Assembly: GCA_015063285.1 (NCBI GenBank)
Contig: SUST01000004.1
Location: 1-64,000, forward strand
Length of the DNA: 64,000 nt
Origin: Thermoplasmata archaeon
Lineage (GTDB): Archaea > Thermoplasmatota > Thermoplasmata > Methanomassiliicoccales > Methanomethylophilaceae
Reading direction: 5' to 3'
The first letter of the stretch is position 1. Each line of letters begins with the position of its first letter. The notes beneath the pieces are model-generated. The model saw only the letters and a program-made list of their open reading frames with translations. It was not told the origin of the DNA and made no database searches. A program made the position numbers and the translations under genes. This document shows, piece by piece, positions 7,556 to 16,096 of the stretch.

Positions 7556-9031
7556 TCACACGGCGTAGATGATCGCTCCGCCTGTGGGTGCGGATGTGAA
7601 TACCAGCTGGCTGTAGACGTTGACGGTGACTTCGGTGGAAGCGGTCTGGCCCGCTGCAGAGGTTACTGTAACGGTTGCGGTGTTCCCGGTTCCGATCGAG
7701 GACTTCTGGGCATGGAGCTGTCCGTTCTCGATGGAGACGTTAAGTCCTGTGACCGATGTGGTGGCTGCAAGGGTGTTGCCGGATCCACCTGTTACGGTGA
7801 ACGCAGAGGTGTTACCACCGGTGTTCCCGGCCAGGATGTTCAGGACATCGTCTCCGGAGATCGCGAGGATGTCCTCGACGCTGACTGTTATGTCGATCGT
7901 CTTGGACTGGCCGTAAGCAGTCTCACAGGTGACCGTGATGGTCTGGTTCATTCCGACCGCTGTGGAATTCTTCACCTTGAGGATACCGTCGGAGATGGTT
8001 GCTCCGCTGAACTCGCTGATCGTCCAGGTCTTGGTCGATGAATCGGATGCCGTGATGGAAGCTGTCTTCTCCGTCGCGTTGTTCTTGTAGGTCAGGATCG
8101 AGGAGCTGCAGCTCAGGGTGAGGGCAGGCTCGGACTGGATGGTGATCTGCTTGGTGGCCGACTGGGAAGGTCCGTTCGTCGCGGTACCGGTGATGGTGAC
8201 GGTCGTGGACTGGACGGTGCCGGATTTACCGGAAACGACTCCGGTGCTGGTGTTCAGAGTGAACCCAGAGGGAAGTGTTCCGCTGGTGACGGACCAGGTG
8301 ACGCCGATATCGGATCCGTTGGTGATGGCTGTGGACGAGACCGTGGTGTTGTAGGACTTGATGGTCTCAGCGGATCCTCCGACGATCTTGGAGTAGACTG
8401 TGAATCCGACCTCCAGGTTCTTGGTCTCCCCTCCGGGTGCTGTGGCTGTCAGGTAGACGGTCTGGGCGCCGAGTGCGGTGGGGGTTCCGGAAACGACCCC
8501 GTTGCTGAGGGTAAGGCCGTCGGGCAGGGATTTGCCGGATGTGACTGTCCAGGTGACATCACCCATTCCGGAGGTACCGGTAGGGGTGAAGTTGATGTTG
8601 CTGCCCTTGATGATGTCGTTGATTGTTCCGCTGACGCTGAGACCGCTTACGACGGTGAATGTGACATACTGATAGGCTGTCTGGGAGACAGGCGATGTCA
8701 TCATCGCCTTGATGACGACGTTGTACTTCGTACCCGCAGAAGCGTTGGTGGGGATGTTCACGGTCACGGTCTTTCCGCTGACTGATCCAACGTTGCCGTC
8801 GTTGACCTGGAGGGAGACCGTGAGGTATTCGGTCAGATCGCTCGGGAAGTCAGGTGTGTAGGTCCACCTGTAGCCGGGAGCGATGTTGATGTTCGTAGGT
8901 GAGCCGTAGGTTGCGCTGAGGTCCTCCCCGATGGCATCGGACTGCTGGGAATCCGTCACGAGGACGGAGGACCCTGCCAGTGCCATGACGAGGACTGCGA
9001 ACACGGCTGCAAGTTTGATGTTTGCTAACAT
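7556..9031 (-). CDS. Secreted protein of putative-Ig/cadherin-like repeats ending in GGAIIYAV
   Basis: 491 aa with a signal peptide at about 1-24 and several repeated Ig-like modules with the pattern PDGLTL..GVVSGTP or PSGFTL..TGVVSGK, typical of He_PIG-type domains in extracellular proteins. There is no membrane anchor; the last ten residues, PTGGAIIYAV, match those of the next protein. Its stop lies just upstream of that gene's start. It is the first gene after a 60-base gap, where a separate ribosome-binding region or promoter may lie. Confidence 0.76.
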   Translation of the reverse strand: MLANIKLAAVFAVLVMALAGSSVLVTDSQQSDAIGEDLSATYGSPTNINIAPGYRWTYTPDFPSDLTEYLTVSLQVNDGNVGSVSGKTVTVNIPTNASAGTKYNVVIKAMMTSPVSQTAYQYVTFTVVSGLSVSGTINDIIKGSNINFTPTGTSGMGDVTWTVTSGKSLPDGLTLSNGVVSGTPTALGAQTVYLTATAPGGETKNLEVGFTVYSKIVGGSAETIKSYNTTVSSTAITNGSDIGVTWSVTSGTLPSGFTLNTSTGVVSGKSGTVQSTTVTITGTATNGPSQSATKQITIQSEPALTLSCSSSILTYKNNATEKTASITASDSSTKTWTISEFSGATISDGILKVKNSTAVGMNQTITVTCETAYGQSKTIDITVSVEDILAISGDDVLNILAGNTGGNTSAFTVTGGSGNTLAATTSVTGLNVSIENGQLHAQKSSIGTGNTATVTVTSAAGQTASTEVTVNVYSQLVFTSAPTGGAIIYAV

Positions 9032-9091
9032 GTTTTCAACTCGTTTTGGGCCCGGTTTTCAATAACGGATACCGGGAACGTCGTTCGAATG

Positions 9092-9301
9092 CTATTTCGG
9101 GATGGCCAGAGCTATCGCTGAGACCATCATGAGTGCGTAGATCAGGAGAGGGAGCCAGTAGGCCTCGAAGAACTGGCTGAAGTCGAGACCGGAGACGTAG
9201 GTGACGCTGTCAGAGTCCTTGGTCAAGTAGGAGATACCCAGGTCGATGCCGATCCAGGCCAAAGCCGAAGCTATCGCCGGGATTATCGCAGGGAGCACCA
9301 T
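9092..9301 (-). CDS. Two-TM small membrane protein, 69 aa, ending at an amber codon
   Basis: The start at 9301 has AAGGAGGTG upstream and overlaps the preceding stop (TGATG). Hydrophobic segments lie at about 3-21 and 48-66, with a short polar loop between. It stops at TAG (9092-9094), the only amber stop found for a gene in this window; reading through would add ten further sense codons before a TGA. Size and topology fit a major coat or envelope protein of a pleomorphic, spindle-shaped or filamentous virus, but no family is recognised. Confidence 0.62.
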   Translation of the reverse strand: MVLPAIIPAIASALAWIGIDLGISYLTKDSDSVTYVSGLDFSQFFEAYWLPLLIYALMMVSAIALAIPK

Positions 9302-9444
9302 CAGAGGCACCTCCTTATCCTGTACCTGATTATCAGCGCGGTACCGAAGGCACCCGCTGCGGAGAGCCCCCAGAACCACGGATCGTCGAGGGCGTTCGCC
9401 AGAATATCCCAGATTGTGATGACGGGGATGGCCACTTCGGTCAT
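9301..9444 (-). CDS. Single-TM miniprotein, 47 aa
   Basis: An ATG at 9444 overlaps the stop of the 756-aa gene (ATGA) and has GAAGGAGG upstream; the stop overlaps the next start (TGATG). The N-terminal half holds a hydrophobic, then Trp-rich stretch, a hydrophobic segment follows at about 27-40, and the C terminus is strongly basic (RYRIRR). It is too short for most gene finders, but the double coupling makes it convincing as a gene. Function unknown. Confidence 0.6.
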   Translation of the reverse strand: MTEVAIPVITIWDILANALDDPWFWGLSAAGAFGTALIIRYRIRRCL

Positions 9445-11711
9445 CTGTACTGCCTCCTTCTCTGGAATCTCTTGATAATCGAGGATCCCTGGCCGTATCC
9501 GGACTGCTGCGGTCTTATGTCTCTAAGGATGAAGACCGCGATGGCCGATACCGAGATGACGAAGAACACGGCCATGACGACCATGTAATCATGTCTCTCC
9601 TCTTCCAGATCCTGGATCTCGGTTCCTCTGACGGTAATCTTTATGGTCTTGGACACAGTTGCCTGGTTGCCGTTGTGTACCGAGACGGTTAGGTCGAAGA
9701 CCCCCTTCTCGGTAGGTTCAGCTCTCAATACACCATCCAATACCGTAACGAATCCGGCTGCTGAACCGGAGACTGTGATGGGTACCCCCTCATCCACAGA
9801 AAGAATGACATCCAGTCTCTCACCGACGAGCATCTCGAAGTCCGTCAGTTCAGAGATGTCCACATCCTCATGGGGGATGAGGTTGATCGATACCATCTCT
9901 GATCTCGATACCTCGGATACGTTGTTAACCGCTTTGCAGACTACAGTGTACCTTCCCTCCTTGCTGTAAGTGAAGGCGTTGCCCTGCTCGGCTATGCCGT
10001 CTCCGTCGAAGTCATAGGAGTAGAACGATGCGTTCTGTCCTTTGAACACTGCAACAACAGTGTATCCGTCATCGCTGAGGACGAGATCAAAGTCCGCCAC
10101 AGGTGCGGATGTCTCCGTTCTGTAGATCGTTACGGACCAGGAATCACTACCGACGTGGACATCATAGGATTCCCCGATGTAGGCATCGGAAGGTGTTCCG
10201 ACGATCATCCTGTAGGTCTTGCCGTTGAGCTCCTGGGTGACCACGCTGAAGGGTGCCCCGTTCTGGATGGACACTTCGGCATCGGATTCCACGATGCAGC
10301 TGTATCTGACACCTGCCCATGCCGCTTCGCGGTGGTAGTTGTCCAGGCATATAACTGTGAAATCCTCAGAAACAAAGGATCCGTCGTAGCCTGCCAGGGT
10401 GCATGTGACGGTGTAGCTGCCGGATGCAGGGAACTCGAATAATGCCGTGGAGGAGGATGTCGCGAAGACCCTTCCCTCGTAGGACCAGATGATGTTCGAT
10501 GCGTTGGCATAGCCGCTGAGTACAAAGTCATACACTCTGGGCTCGTTCGCTCTGGGTGTTGCGGTGATGGCGCCCATTATCGGTGCCGGAGCCGTGATCG
10601 GCCTCTCGTTCACCTTCACGAAGACCGTGTTGGTCACGTTGACGTACCCGTCGAGTGATGCGGTGTAGGTGATGGAGTAGGTACCTGTCCTGGTTAAAGT
10701 GCCGTTGATGGTCCTTCCCTCCACGGAGAGGTCGTGATCGGTGACGACGTTACCGTCGATGGTCACGTAGCTCAGGGTGATCTCCGCGTTGGTGGGGTTG
10801 GTCACCGGGGTGTAGGAGAAAGCGTCGCCTGCCGAAAGGACGTATTCGATCGGTTTGACTATGGTGATCGGAACCTTGACGGTGATCACCGATTCTCCGG
10901 TGATGTATCCGGTGTAGGATGCGGAAACGGTCACGTAGTAGGTTCCCGGCTCCACACCTTCCATATCCAGAACGATTCCCTCATCGCTCACGCGCACGCT
11001 GGCGCTCCCGAGTCCTCCGAGGGAGGATACCGAGAGCACGGCATCGGAAGGGACAGTCCTCATCGGGAGCACCGATGTTTGGCCGCTTGTGATGGTGGCA
11101 ATGGCATCGGAGATCTGCACGGTGTTCCTCTTCCATACCGCATGGAGGGTGACGTCCTTTGTCGGGGCGTAGGACTCCAAGGCAGCAGATGAGGTGGCGG
11201 ATACAGCCCACCCGACGAAGTCATAGGCTCCGCTGGAATGGGTCGCCTGGGGCAGGGATGCGTAGGATCCTTTGGTTATGGTCTCTGTCCAGGTCTGATT
11301 GCCTTTGACCAGGCCGATCCCAGCGTCGTATGTGACGGTGCATTCTCCGGTGTAGATCGAGACATGGAACTCATAGAAGTCGCTGTCATCGGTCATCTTG
11401 AACACATAGGATCCCGTCGAGGCGGTGACCGTACCACTGAGATACGCTGTGTAGACGCTGCCGTACCAGGCCGATCCGGTCTTCTCCAGGGTGACCTCCA
11501 GTCCCGGAGGCACATCGCCTGAATAGAATACCGTGGTCTTTCCGATGAGAGCTGTCAGATCCTCGTCGACCTCCTGGCCTACCTCGTACTGGAGATTGTA
11601 TGTGGTGGTAGAAGCATCGGAACCATCCGTGAGGATGATGGCCGACGCTGTCGCTATGAAGAGAACGGCCATAGCTATCGCTGAAACACGTATGATTCCG
11701 TTCATCCTCAA
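9441..11711 (-). CDS. Large surface protein with B-repeat, PKD/Ig-like domains and C-terminal TM anchor
   Basis: 756 aa, the largest protein of the array. A signal peptide lies at about 1-30, one B-repeat-like module at about 125-193 (YDFVGWAV..TLHAVWKR), several Ig-like modules follow, and a PKD-like domain with DFDGDG lies near 580. A TM helix at about 705-727 precedes a basic tail ending RRRQYR, resembling the RRR-Tyr tail of the 444-aa protein. It is a type I surface protein, probably a spike or adhesin. It starts a few bases after the repeat-protein gene ends. Confidence 0.76.
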   Translation of the reverse strand: MRMNGIIRVSAIAMAVLFIATASAIILTDGSDASTTTYNLQYEVGQEVDEDLTALIGKTTVFYSGDVPPGLEVTLEKTGSAWYGSVYTAYLSGTVTASTGSYVFKMTDDSDFYEFHVSIYTGECTVTYDAGIGLVKGNQTWTETITKGSYASLPQATHSSGAYDFVGWAVSATSSAALESYAPTKDVTLHAVWKRNTVQISDAIATITSGQTSVLPMRTVPSDAVLSVSSLGGLGSASVRVSDEGIVLDMEGVEPGTYYVTVSASYTGYITGESVITVKVPITIVKPIEYVLSAGDAFSYTPVTNPTNAEITLSYVTIDGNVVTDHDLSVEGRTINGTLTRTGTYSITYTASLDGYVNVTNTVFVKVNERPITAPAPIMGAITATPRANEPRVYDFVLSGYANASNIIWSYEGRVFATSSSTALFEFPASGSYTVTCTLAGYDGSFVSEDFTVICLDNYHREAAWAGVRYSCIVESDAEVSIQNGAPFSVVTQELNGKTYRMIVGTPSDAYIGESYDVHVGSDSWSVTIYRTETSAPVADFDLVLSDDGYTVVAVFKGQNASFYSYDFDGDGIAEQGNAFTYSKEGRYTVVCKAVNNVSEVSRSEMVSINLIPHEDVDISELTDFEMLVGERLDVILSVDEGVPITVSGSAAGFVTVLDGVLRAEPTEKGVFDLTVSVHNGNQATVSKTIKITVRGTEIQDLEEERHDYMVVMAVFFVISVSAIAVFILRDIRPQQSGYGQGSSIIKRFQRRRQYR

Positions 11712-11714
11712 GCC

Positions 11715-12692
11715 TCAATAATTCCTGCCGTACTGCCTTCCGCCCTTCCTTTTGAAGTAGAGGTCAGGGTTCTTCTGCACGACACTGCAGACGGCCTGCT
11801 TATCTTCGGGGGATGCCGAGGGATTGGTCAGGACCTTGAGGGCGTAGCTGGAGTTGCCGTTCCTGTTGCGACCCTGGAAGGCCTTGACGAAGAACTTCTT
11901 CTCCTTCGGAGTCATCGAATCGAACTCCTCCTGGGATTTCCAATGGGCTGCCCAGAATCCTCTGCGCTGCACCTGTGGGCCTGCCGCGATCGCTTCGTCG
12001 TCCGGTGCGAACATGTGCGGGGCGTTGTTCCTGAGCCTGACCAGGTTGACCTTGGTCTCCTCGGGAGTCTGAGGATTGTTCAGGACCTTCTGGAAGTACC
12101 TGGTCCTCGCCACATCGCTCTTCAGACCTGAAACTGTGCTGTAGAGGTCGTCGTAGCTGCGCACCTCCGAGATCGGACGCTGCTGTCTGCGGTTGTTCCT
12201 TCCGAAGAAACCTCCGCGGGGTGCCTGGTTGGCAGCTCCGTAGTAATCGGAGAAACCGTTGGGGTTGCCGTAGCCCTGGAAGGATTCGGATCCGCCGTCA
12301 TGGTATCCGCCAGTGTTGTTACCGCGGCTATCATAGCGGTTCCCTTGGTTATCGTATGCGAATCCATCGCTGTCGTAGACGCGTCCTCCGGACCTGTCAC
12401 GGTACTGTCCGCCGTATCCGCGGCCGTATCCCTTGCCGTACATCCATGACCCTTTCTTTCCGCGGTTCCCGTTGCCGAACTGGGCGTTCATCTGCTCGTC
12501 TGTGAGGAACTTCTGAGGGTTCTGCTCACGATACTGTCTGATGACGTCTATGTTCTGGTTGGGGCTGTTCGGATTGGTCATGATCTTGTTGTAGTATCTC
12601 GTCGCCTTCAGGGGTGACATTCCTGAGAAGATGCGCGTCACCTCGCTGGGCGTGAGCTTCTGAATTCCGTTCTCTAAGTTGTTTGAAGCCAT
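11715..12692 (-). CDS. Basic protein with three ~40-aa repeats flanking a Gly/Tyr/Arg-rich core
   Basis: 325 aa. Three related modules lie at about 20-65, 180-230 and 265-315. They share an aromatic plus K(I/V)(M/L).NP followed by P....(D/E)....(V/R)....P..(F/Y). The stretch between the first two is low complexity, rich in Gly, Tyr, Arg, Asn and Asp. There is no signal peptide or TM segment. The net positive charge and modular build would suit a nucleic-acid-binding or internal particle protein, which is inference. No family is recognised. Confidence 0.65.
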   Translation of the reverse strand: MASNNLENGIQKLTPSEVTRIFSGMSPLKATRYYNKIMTNPNSPNQNIDVIRQYREQNPQKFLTDEQMNAQFGNGNRGKKGSWMYGKGYGRGYGGQYRDRSGGRVYDSDGFAYDNQGNRYDSRGNNTGGYHDGGSESFQGYGNPNGFSDYYGAANQAPRGGFFGRNNRRQQRPISEVRSYDDLYSTVSGLKSDVARTRYFQKVLNNPQTPEETKVNLVRLRNNAPHMFAPDDEAIAAGPQVQRRGFWAAHWKSQEEFDSMTPKEKKFFVKAFQGRNRNGNSSYALKVLTNPSASPEDKQAVCSVVQKNPDLYFKRKGGRQYGRNY

Positions 12693-12714
12693 TTGTTCAC
12701 CTATAAGATAGGTT

Positions 12715-12734
12715 CCCGGCTGATTCCCGCCGGG
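12715..12734. other. Hairpin in the 188-base gap before the repeat-protein gene
   Basis: CCCGGC and GCCGGG arms enclose an eight-base loop just upstream of the gene that starts at 12692. It could end transcription of the two short upstream genes or structure the leader of the long operon. The rest of the 12,693-12,880 gap shows no reading frame of interest. Confidence 0.35.
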
Positions 12735-12880
12735 CGGATGTTCTCGGTGCCGATTTTGGGTGCGGGAGCCCCGAATCTGAGGGGATCACGGGCATAAGGA
12801 GTCAAATATTGGAAAGAGAGCGAACAGATCAGGAAAGCGTTTCGGTACAGGTTCCCATGATCCTTTCCTCTCCGAGGCCC

Positions 12881-13096
12881 TCACTTCTCCCAGATCTTCA
12901 GCACTTCTGCCTTGCCTCCGTACGGATTCTCCCTGCTCAGCCTGATCCTGGTCGTGTCCGATAGCTCGAATTGGCTCCGGGCGGCCCTTTCCGCATCCTC
13001 ACGGGAGGAATAGCGGAAGCGCTGCTTCCGGAGGTCTCCGTTGCTCCAGACATGCCATACATCAACGATGAACGGGCGATCCGAGATGGTCTTCAC
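12881..13096 (-). CDS. Unknown 71-aa protein, translationally coupled
   Basis: A GTG at 13096 overlaps the TGA of the upstream gene (GTGA), giving a 71-residue basic soluble protein with several Arg, Trp and Phe residues. The long frame upstream of this start is the shadow of the 129-aa gene. No family is recognised; the composition would allow nucleic-acid binding. Confidence 0.5.
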   Translation of the reverse strand: MKTISDRPFIVDVWHVWSNGDLRKQRFRYSSREDAERAARSQFELSDTTRIRLSRENPYGGKAEVLKIWEK

Positions 13097-13482
13097 GCTG
13101 CCGTCCTGAACTTGGCCATCGCTTTCTGGGCGAAGTCGACATCGTCGATGATGGTCTCGTTGTCGATCTTGACGCCGTCGAGGGCCTTTGCGAACTTCGC
13201 CACGAATGCGGCGTAGGCGCTCCACCACTCGCCGTCGAGGGGCATTTCGACGAACTGTCCGTTGAAGGATGCGGTGATCCTGGGGACGGCCTCGCGCTGA
13301 ACATCGGTCTTCTCGTCGTAGTAGGAGACGAGCTTGAGACCGAGGTACACATGATCCTTGTTGAAGGTCATGATGGGGGTCTTCTGCGTTCCCTTCGTGA
13401 CTGCCTGTCCGGGTGCGTTCTGTATTCCAAGTGCCTGTCTGACTTCCTGGGCCATTTCGGCCTTTGCAGTATTCTCTGCCAT
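13093..13482 (-). CDS. Unknown 129-aa soluble protein, first gene of the array
   Basis: It starts with ATG at 13482 after a GGAGTG ribosome-binding site. The protein is soluble and mixed alpha/beta in appearance: a Gln/Ala-rich N terminus, a central strand-rich part and a helical C terminus rich in Ala, Asp and Lys. I recognise no family. As the promoter-proximal gene it may be made in large amounts. Its frame overlaps the next gene by four bases. Confidence 0.6.
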   Translation of the reverse strand: MAENTAKAEMAQEVRQALGIQNAPGQAVTKGTQKTPIMTFNKDHVYLGLKLVSYYDEKTDVQREAVPRITASFNGQFVEMPLDGEWWSAYAAFVAKFAKALDGVKIDNETIIDDVDFAQKAMAKFRTAA

Positions 13483-13896
13483 GTGTTTTCACTCCTGTTT
13501 GTATATCGTTTCTTAAGAGGTTTGAAAAAGGTTTATCGCGCAATTATCGCATACTCCGCCTGACTAATGTATGATCAGACTGAACAGTTTGCAGATAGTG
13601 AAATCAATAGTAGGGCGTAGAGGAAAACGATGGTTAGAATGGTCAATTCCCAGGGGAAATCGAACCGGTCCAAAGAACCAGTTTTTGACCCCTCTTTCGG
13701 ATATGCTGGCAAGGTAGGGTGGTGCCTTCCGTCGGGAGCACTATTTTTTCATCATCCAGACTACTATTCTTGTGCTTCTTGCTGAATTCACTAGAATGTT
13801 CTCGTTGAATGAAAGAAGAGTCTTTTGGTAATTGCTGACGAAGTAGTTACGACCCGGAATGGACCGGGCCGAAAGAGTTTGTGAAGCCTGAGGTAT
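13483..13896. other. Gene-poor gap at the right border of the mobile element
   Basis: About 410 bases hold no supported gene. There is an AT-rich stretch upstream of 13482 that could carry the array promoter, a 51-codon plus-strand frame at 13630-13785 of doubtful status, and a small GC-rich hairpin at 13853-13868 (CCCGG/CCGGG) just past the amidohydrolase stop that may serve as its terminator. No tRNA or obvious attachment-site repeat is visible. Confidence 0.5.
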
Positions 13897-15531
13897 TCAC
13901 CTGCTGTATGCGACTTCACCGTCTATGATCGTGGCCTTGACCTTTGCATTCGCGACCTTCTGTGCATCGTCATGGAGCAGATCGCAGTCGAACACCGTCA
14001 TGTTGGCGAGCTTTCCGCATTCTATCGAACCCATACGGCTCTCCTGGTGCCACTGATATGCTACGTTGATAGTCATCGCACGCAATGCCTGCTCGCGAGT
14101 GATGCACTCCGAGGGATTGCCCTGAGTCGCCATACCGCCATACTCCTCTTGCGGGAGTGCGCGGAACTCAGCCATGTATATGCTGAGGCCGATGTCGACC
14201 ATGGGGGAGACCGGATAATCGGAATGGAATACTGGAACAGATCCCGTGTCGAAGAACGATTTAATTGGATAGGATTGGTTCGCCAGTTCCTCTCCCACAT
14301 ATTTCGCTTCCTGCTCGAAGAAGGCGGGGATCTTCGCAGTCCACAGCGGGGCCACTGCGGGAACGGAGTGTGTCGATGCCATGCGTCTGATGTCCTCGTC
14401 AGTGACGAAATGCAGATGCGCGAGTATGTTGCGCTGATCCATGTCCCCGGTGATCTTCTCCGCATCTTCTATGCATCCGAGCATGAAGTGTGTAGCACCG
14501 CCTCCTTCGGAGTGCACGTGCACCGACAGTCCTTCCTTGTCCGCTTCCACGATGAGCTCCACCATCTTATCATGGTCGTTGAAGCGCTCCACACCGTGGT
14601 AGCCGGGCTGATCCGCATAATCCTGATTCTGCCATCCGGTATGTGCTTCGGTCACACCGTCAAGGAACGCCTTGACCCCGATGACATGGTAGTATTCCTC
14701 GCTGTATTTCGCACGGTCTGCCGCTATGCGGGCGATCTCTGCTTTCGGACTCTCGACGTTGTCGGGGGCCAGCAGATAGGAGTATGTACGCAGCTTCAGC
14801 TTTCCCTCCTGCTCCAGTTCATGGTATACTCTGGATGCTTCGGGGAAGAGCAGCTCGGCCCCTGCATCGGCTACGGCAGTGAATCCTTTGGCGATGATGA
14901 AGTCCTGCCAATCTAGGATATAATTCTTCAGATCCTCGAATGAGTTCGGTATCATGTTGAGAATGCGCAGCACGGGCATCTCGCAGACGTACCCGTCCGG
15001 TTCGCCGTTCTCATCCACATGGACCAGGTCGTATCCCACCTCCTTGGCATACTTCGCATCGATCCCGGCCCATTCCAGAGCCTTCGTGTTGAGGAGGAGG
15101 GAGTGCCCTCCGGCTGAGTGCATGATCAGCGGCTTGTCGGCGCATATCTCGTCGAGATATGTCCTGGAGATGTATTCCCCTGTCTCGCCCCAACCTGCAG
15201 CCAGGTACACTTCGCGCTGAGGGTTGTTTTTTATGAACTCTTTTATGACTGCGGGGTATTTCTTGTAATCCGGAGGCATCACCACAGTCAGGTTGGCCTG
15301 TCCGATCGAGCGGTATCCGGCGAATGCGCCGTGGGTGTGCGATTCCAGAAATCCGGGGTAGATGAAACTCTCTCCGTAATCCAGGATCTCCGCATCGGAA
15401 CCTCCGAGCTGTTTCGCTGTATCGGCGTCGCCGATATACGTGAACACCCCGTTCTTGACCAATGCCGCCTTTGCTGTAGGTCTTTTCTCATCCATGGTGA
15501 CGATGTTGCCTAGAATTACTGTCTGTTTCAT
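13897..15531 (-). CDS. Amidohydrolase family 3 (YtcJ-like) metal-dependent hydrolase
   Basis: 544 aa, the usual length for this family. The N-terminal composite beta-sandwich leads to the metal motif HTH at residues 65-67 (ESHTHG). Further conserved points are EAHTGW, HVHSEGGGATH and FHSDYPVSP near the C terminus. Family members hydrolyse C-N bonds of amides or cyclic ureides in the cytoplasm; the substrate cannot be told. It is a single-gene unit between the element and nikR. Confidence 0.85.
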   Translation of the reverse strand: MKQTVILGNIVTMDEKRPTAKAALVKNGVFTYIGDADTAKQLGGSDAEILDYGESFIYPGFLESHTHGAFAGYRSIGQANLTVVMPPDYKKYPAVIKEFIKNNPQREVYLAAGWGETGEYISRTYLDEICADKPLIMHSAGGHSLLLNTKALEWAGIDAKYAKEVGYDLVHVDENGEPDGYVCEMPVLRILNMIPNSFEDLKNYILDWQDFIIAKGFTAVADAGAELLFPEASRVYHELEQEGKLKLRTYSYLLAPDNVESPKAEIARIAADRAKYSEEYYHVIGVKAFLDGVTEAHTGWQNQDYADQPGYHGVERFNDHDKMVELIVEADKEGLSVHVHSEGGGATHFMLGCIEDAEKITGDMDQRNILAHLHFVTDEDIRRMASTHSVPAVAPLWTAKIPAFFEQEAKYVGEELANQSYPIKSFFDTGSVPVFHSDYPVSPMVDIGLSIYMAEFRALPQEEYGGMATQGNPSECITREQALRAMTINVAYQWHQESRMGSIECGKLANMTVFDCDLLHDDAQKVANAKVKATIIDGEVAYSR

Positions 15532-15704
15532 TGCTAAATCTCCTATTCAATCGAAGATGGAAGTTTCTCCTTCTTCGCGTATTACGACTTATGAACTGTA
15601 GACGACAGATATAATTCGTACAGATGTACAGTCGGAAAAAGTGTCGGTGTTTGGATAAGAGAACGGTATGTTGATGCTAGATGCATCTTCACGAGTCGAT
15701 CAAT

Positions 15705-16088
15705 TCATCCTCTGACGAACTTGACGTAATCGGCCTTGTCCTGAGCGCGGATGTCCTTCATCATGTCGGACAGTTCCTTCGATGCGCAGGAGACCACCAT
15801 GACCTCGAGGCATTTGTGGTCCTTCAGATGTGAATGCATCTGCGTTTTGATGATATCCTGATATTTGGCCTGGATTTGGATCATCCAAGGGTCCGCATGG
15901 TTGCCTCTGACGATGATCAGGACACCTTCTATGACCCCTTCAAGGGAGCTCATCTCCTTGATCTCATTCATGGCGACGGATATCGATGCCCTCATCGCCT
16001 CAGATCTTCCCTTGAGTCCGTAAGCGCTTTGGATGCTGTCAAGCATATCCGTGTATTCGTCGTTCAGTGATACGCTGATGATCGTCAT
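15705..16088 (-). CDS. nikR: NikR-like nickel-responsive ribbon-helix-helix regulator
   Basis: 127 aa. The N-terminal ribbon-helix-helix (ISVSLNDEYTDML..) is followed by an ACT-like metal-sensing domain with His in GNHADPW and the cluster MHSHLKDHKCLEV, matching the His/His/Cys nickel ligands of NikR. It normally represses nickel-uptake genes when nickel binds. It is divergent from a ZIP transporter with 91 bases between them holding AT-rich inverted repeats, so that transporter is the likely target. Confidence 0.85.
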   Translation of the reverse strand: MTIISVSLNDEYTDMLDSIQSAYGLKGRSEAMRASISVAMNEIKEMSSLEGVIEGVLIIVRGNHADPWMIQIQAKYQDIIKTQMHSHLKDHKCLEVMVVSCASKELSDMMKDIRAQDKADYVKFVRG

Positions 16089-16096
16089 GGTACCCG

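Noticed and set aside
13640-13690. tRNA-like T-loop sequence (GGTTCGAT on the minus strand)
   Set aside because: The flanking bases do not pair into a T stem and no acceptor or anticodon stem could be built.
13630-13785. 51-codon plus-strand frame, possible transposase remnant
   Set aside because: No family feature could be supported and no ribosome-binding site is visible; it may be chance.
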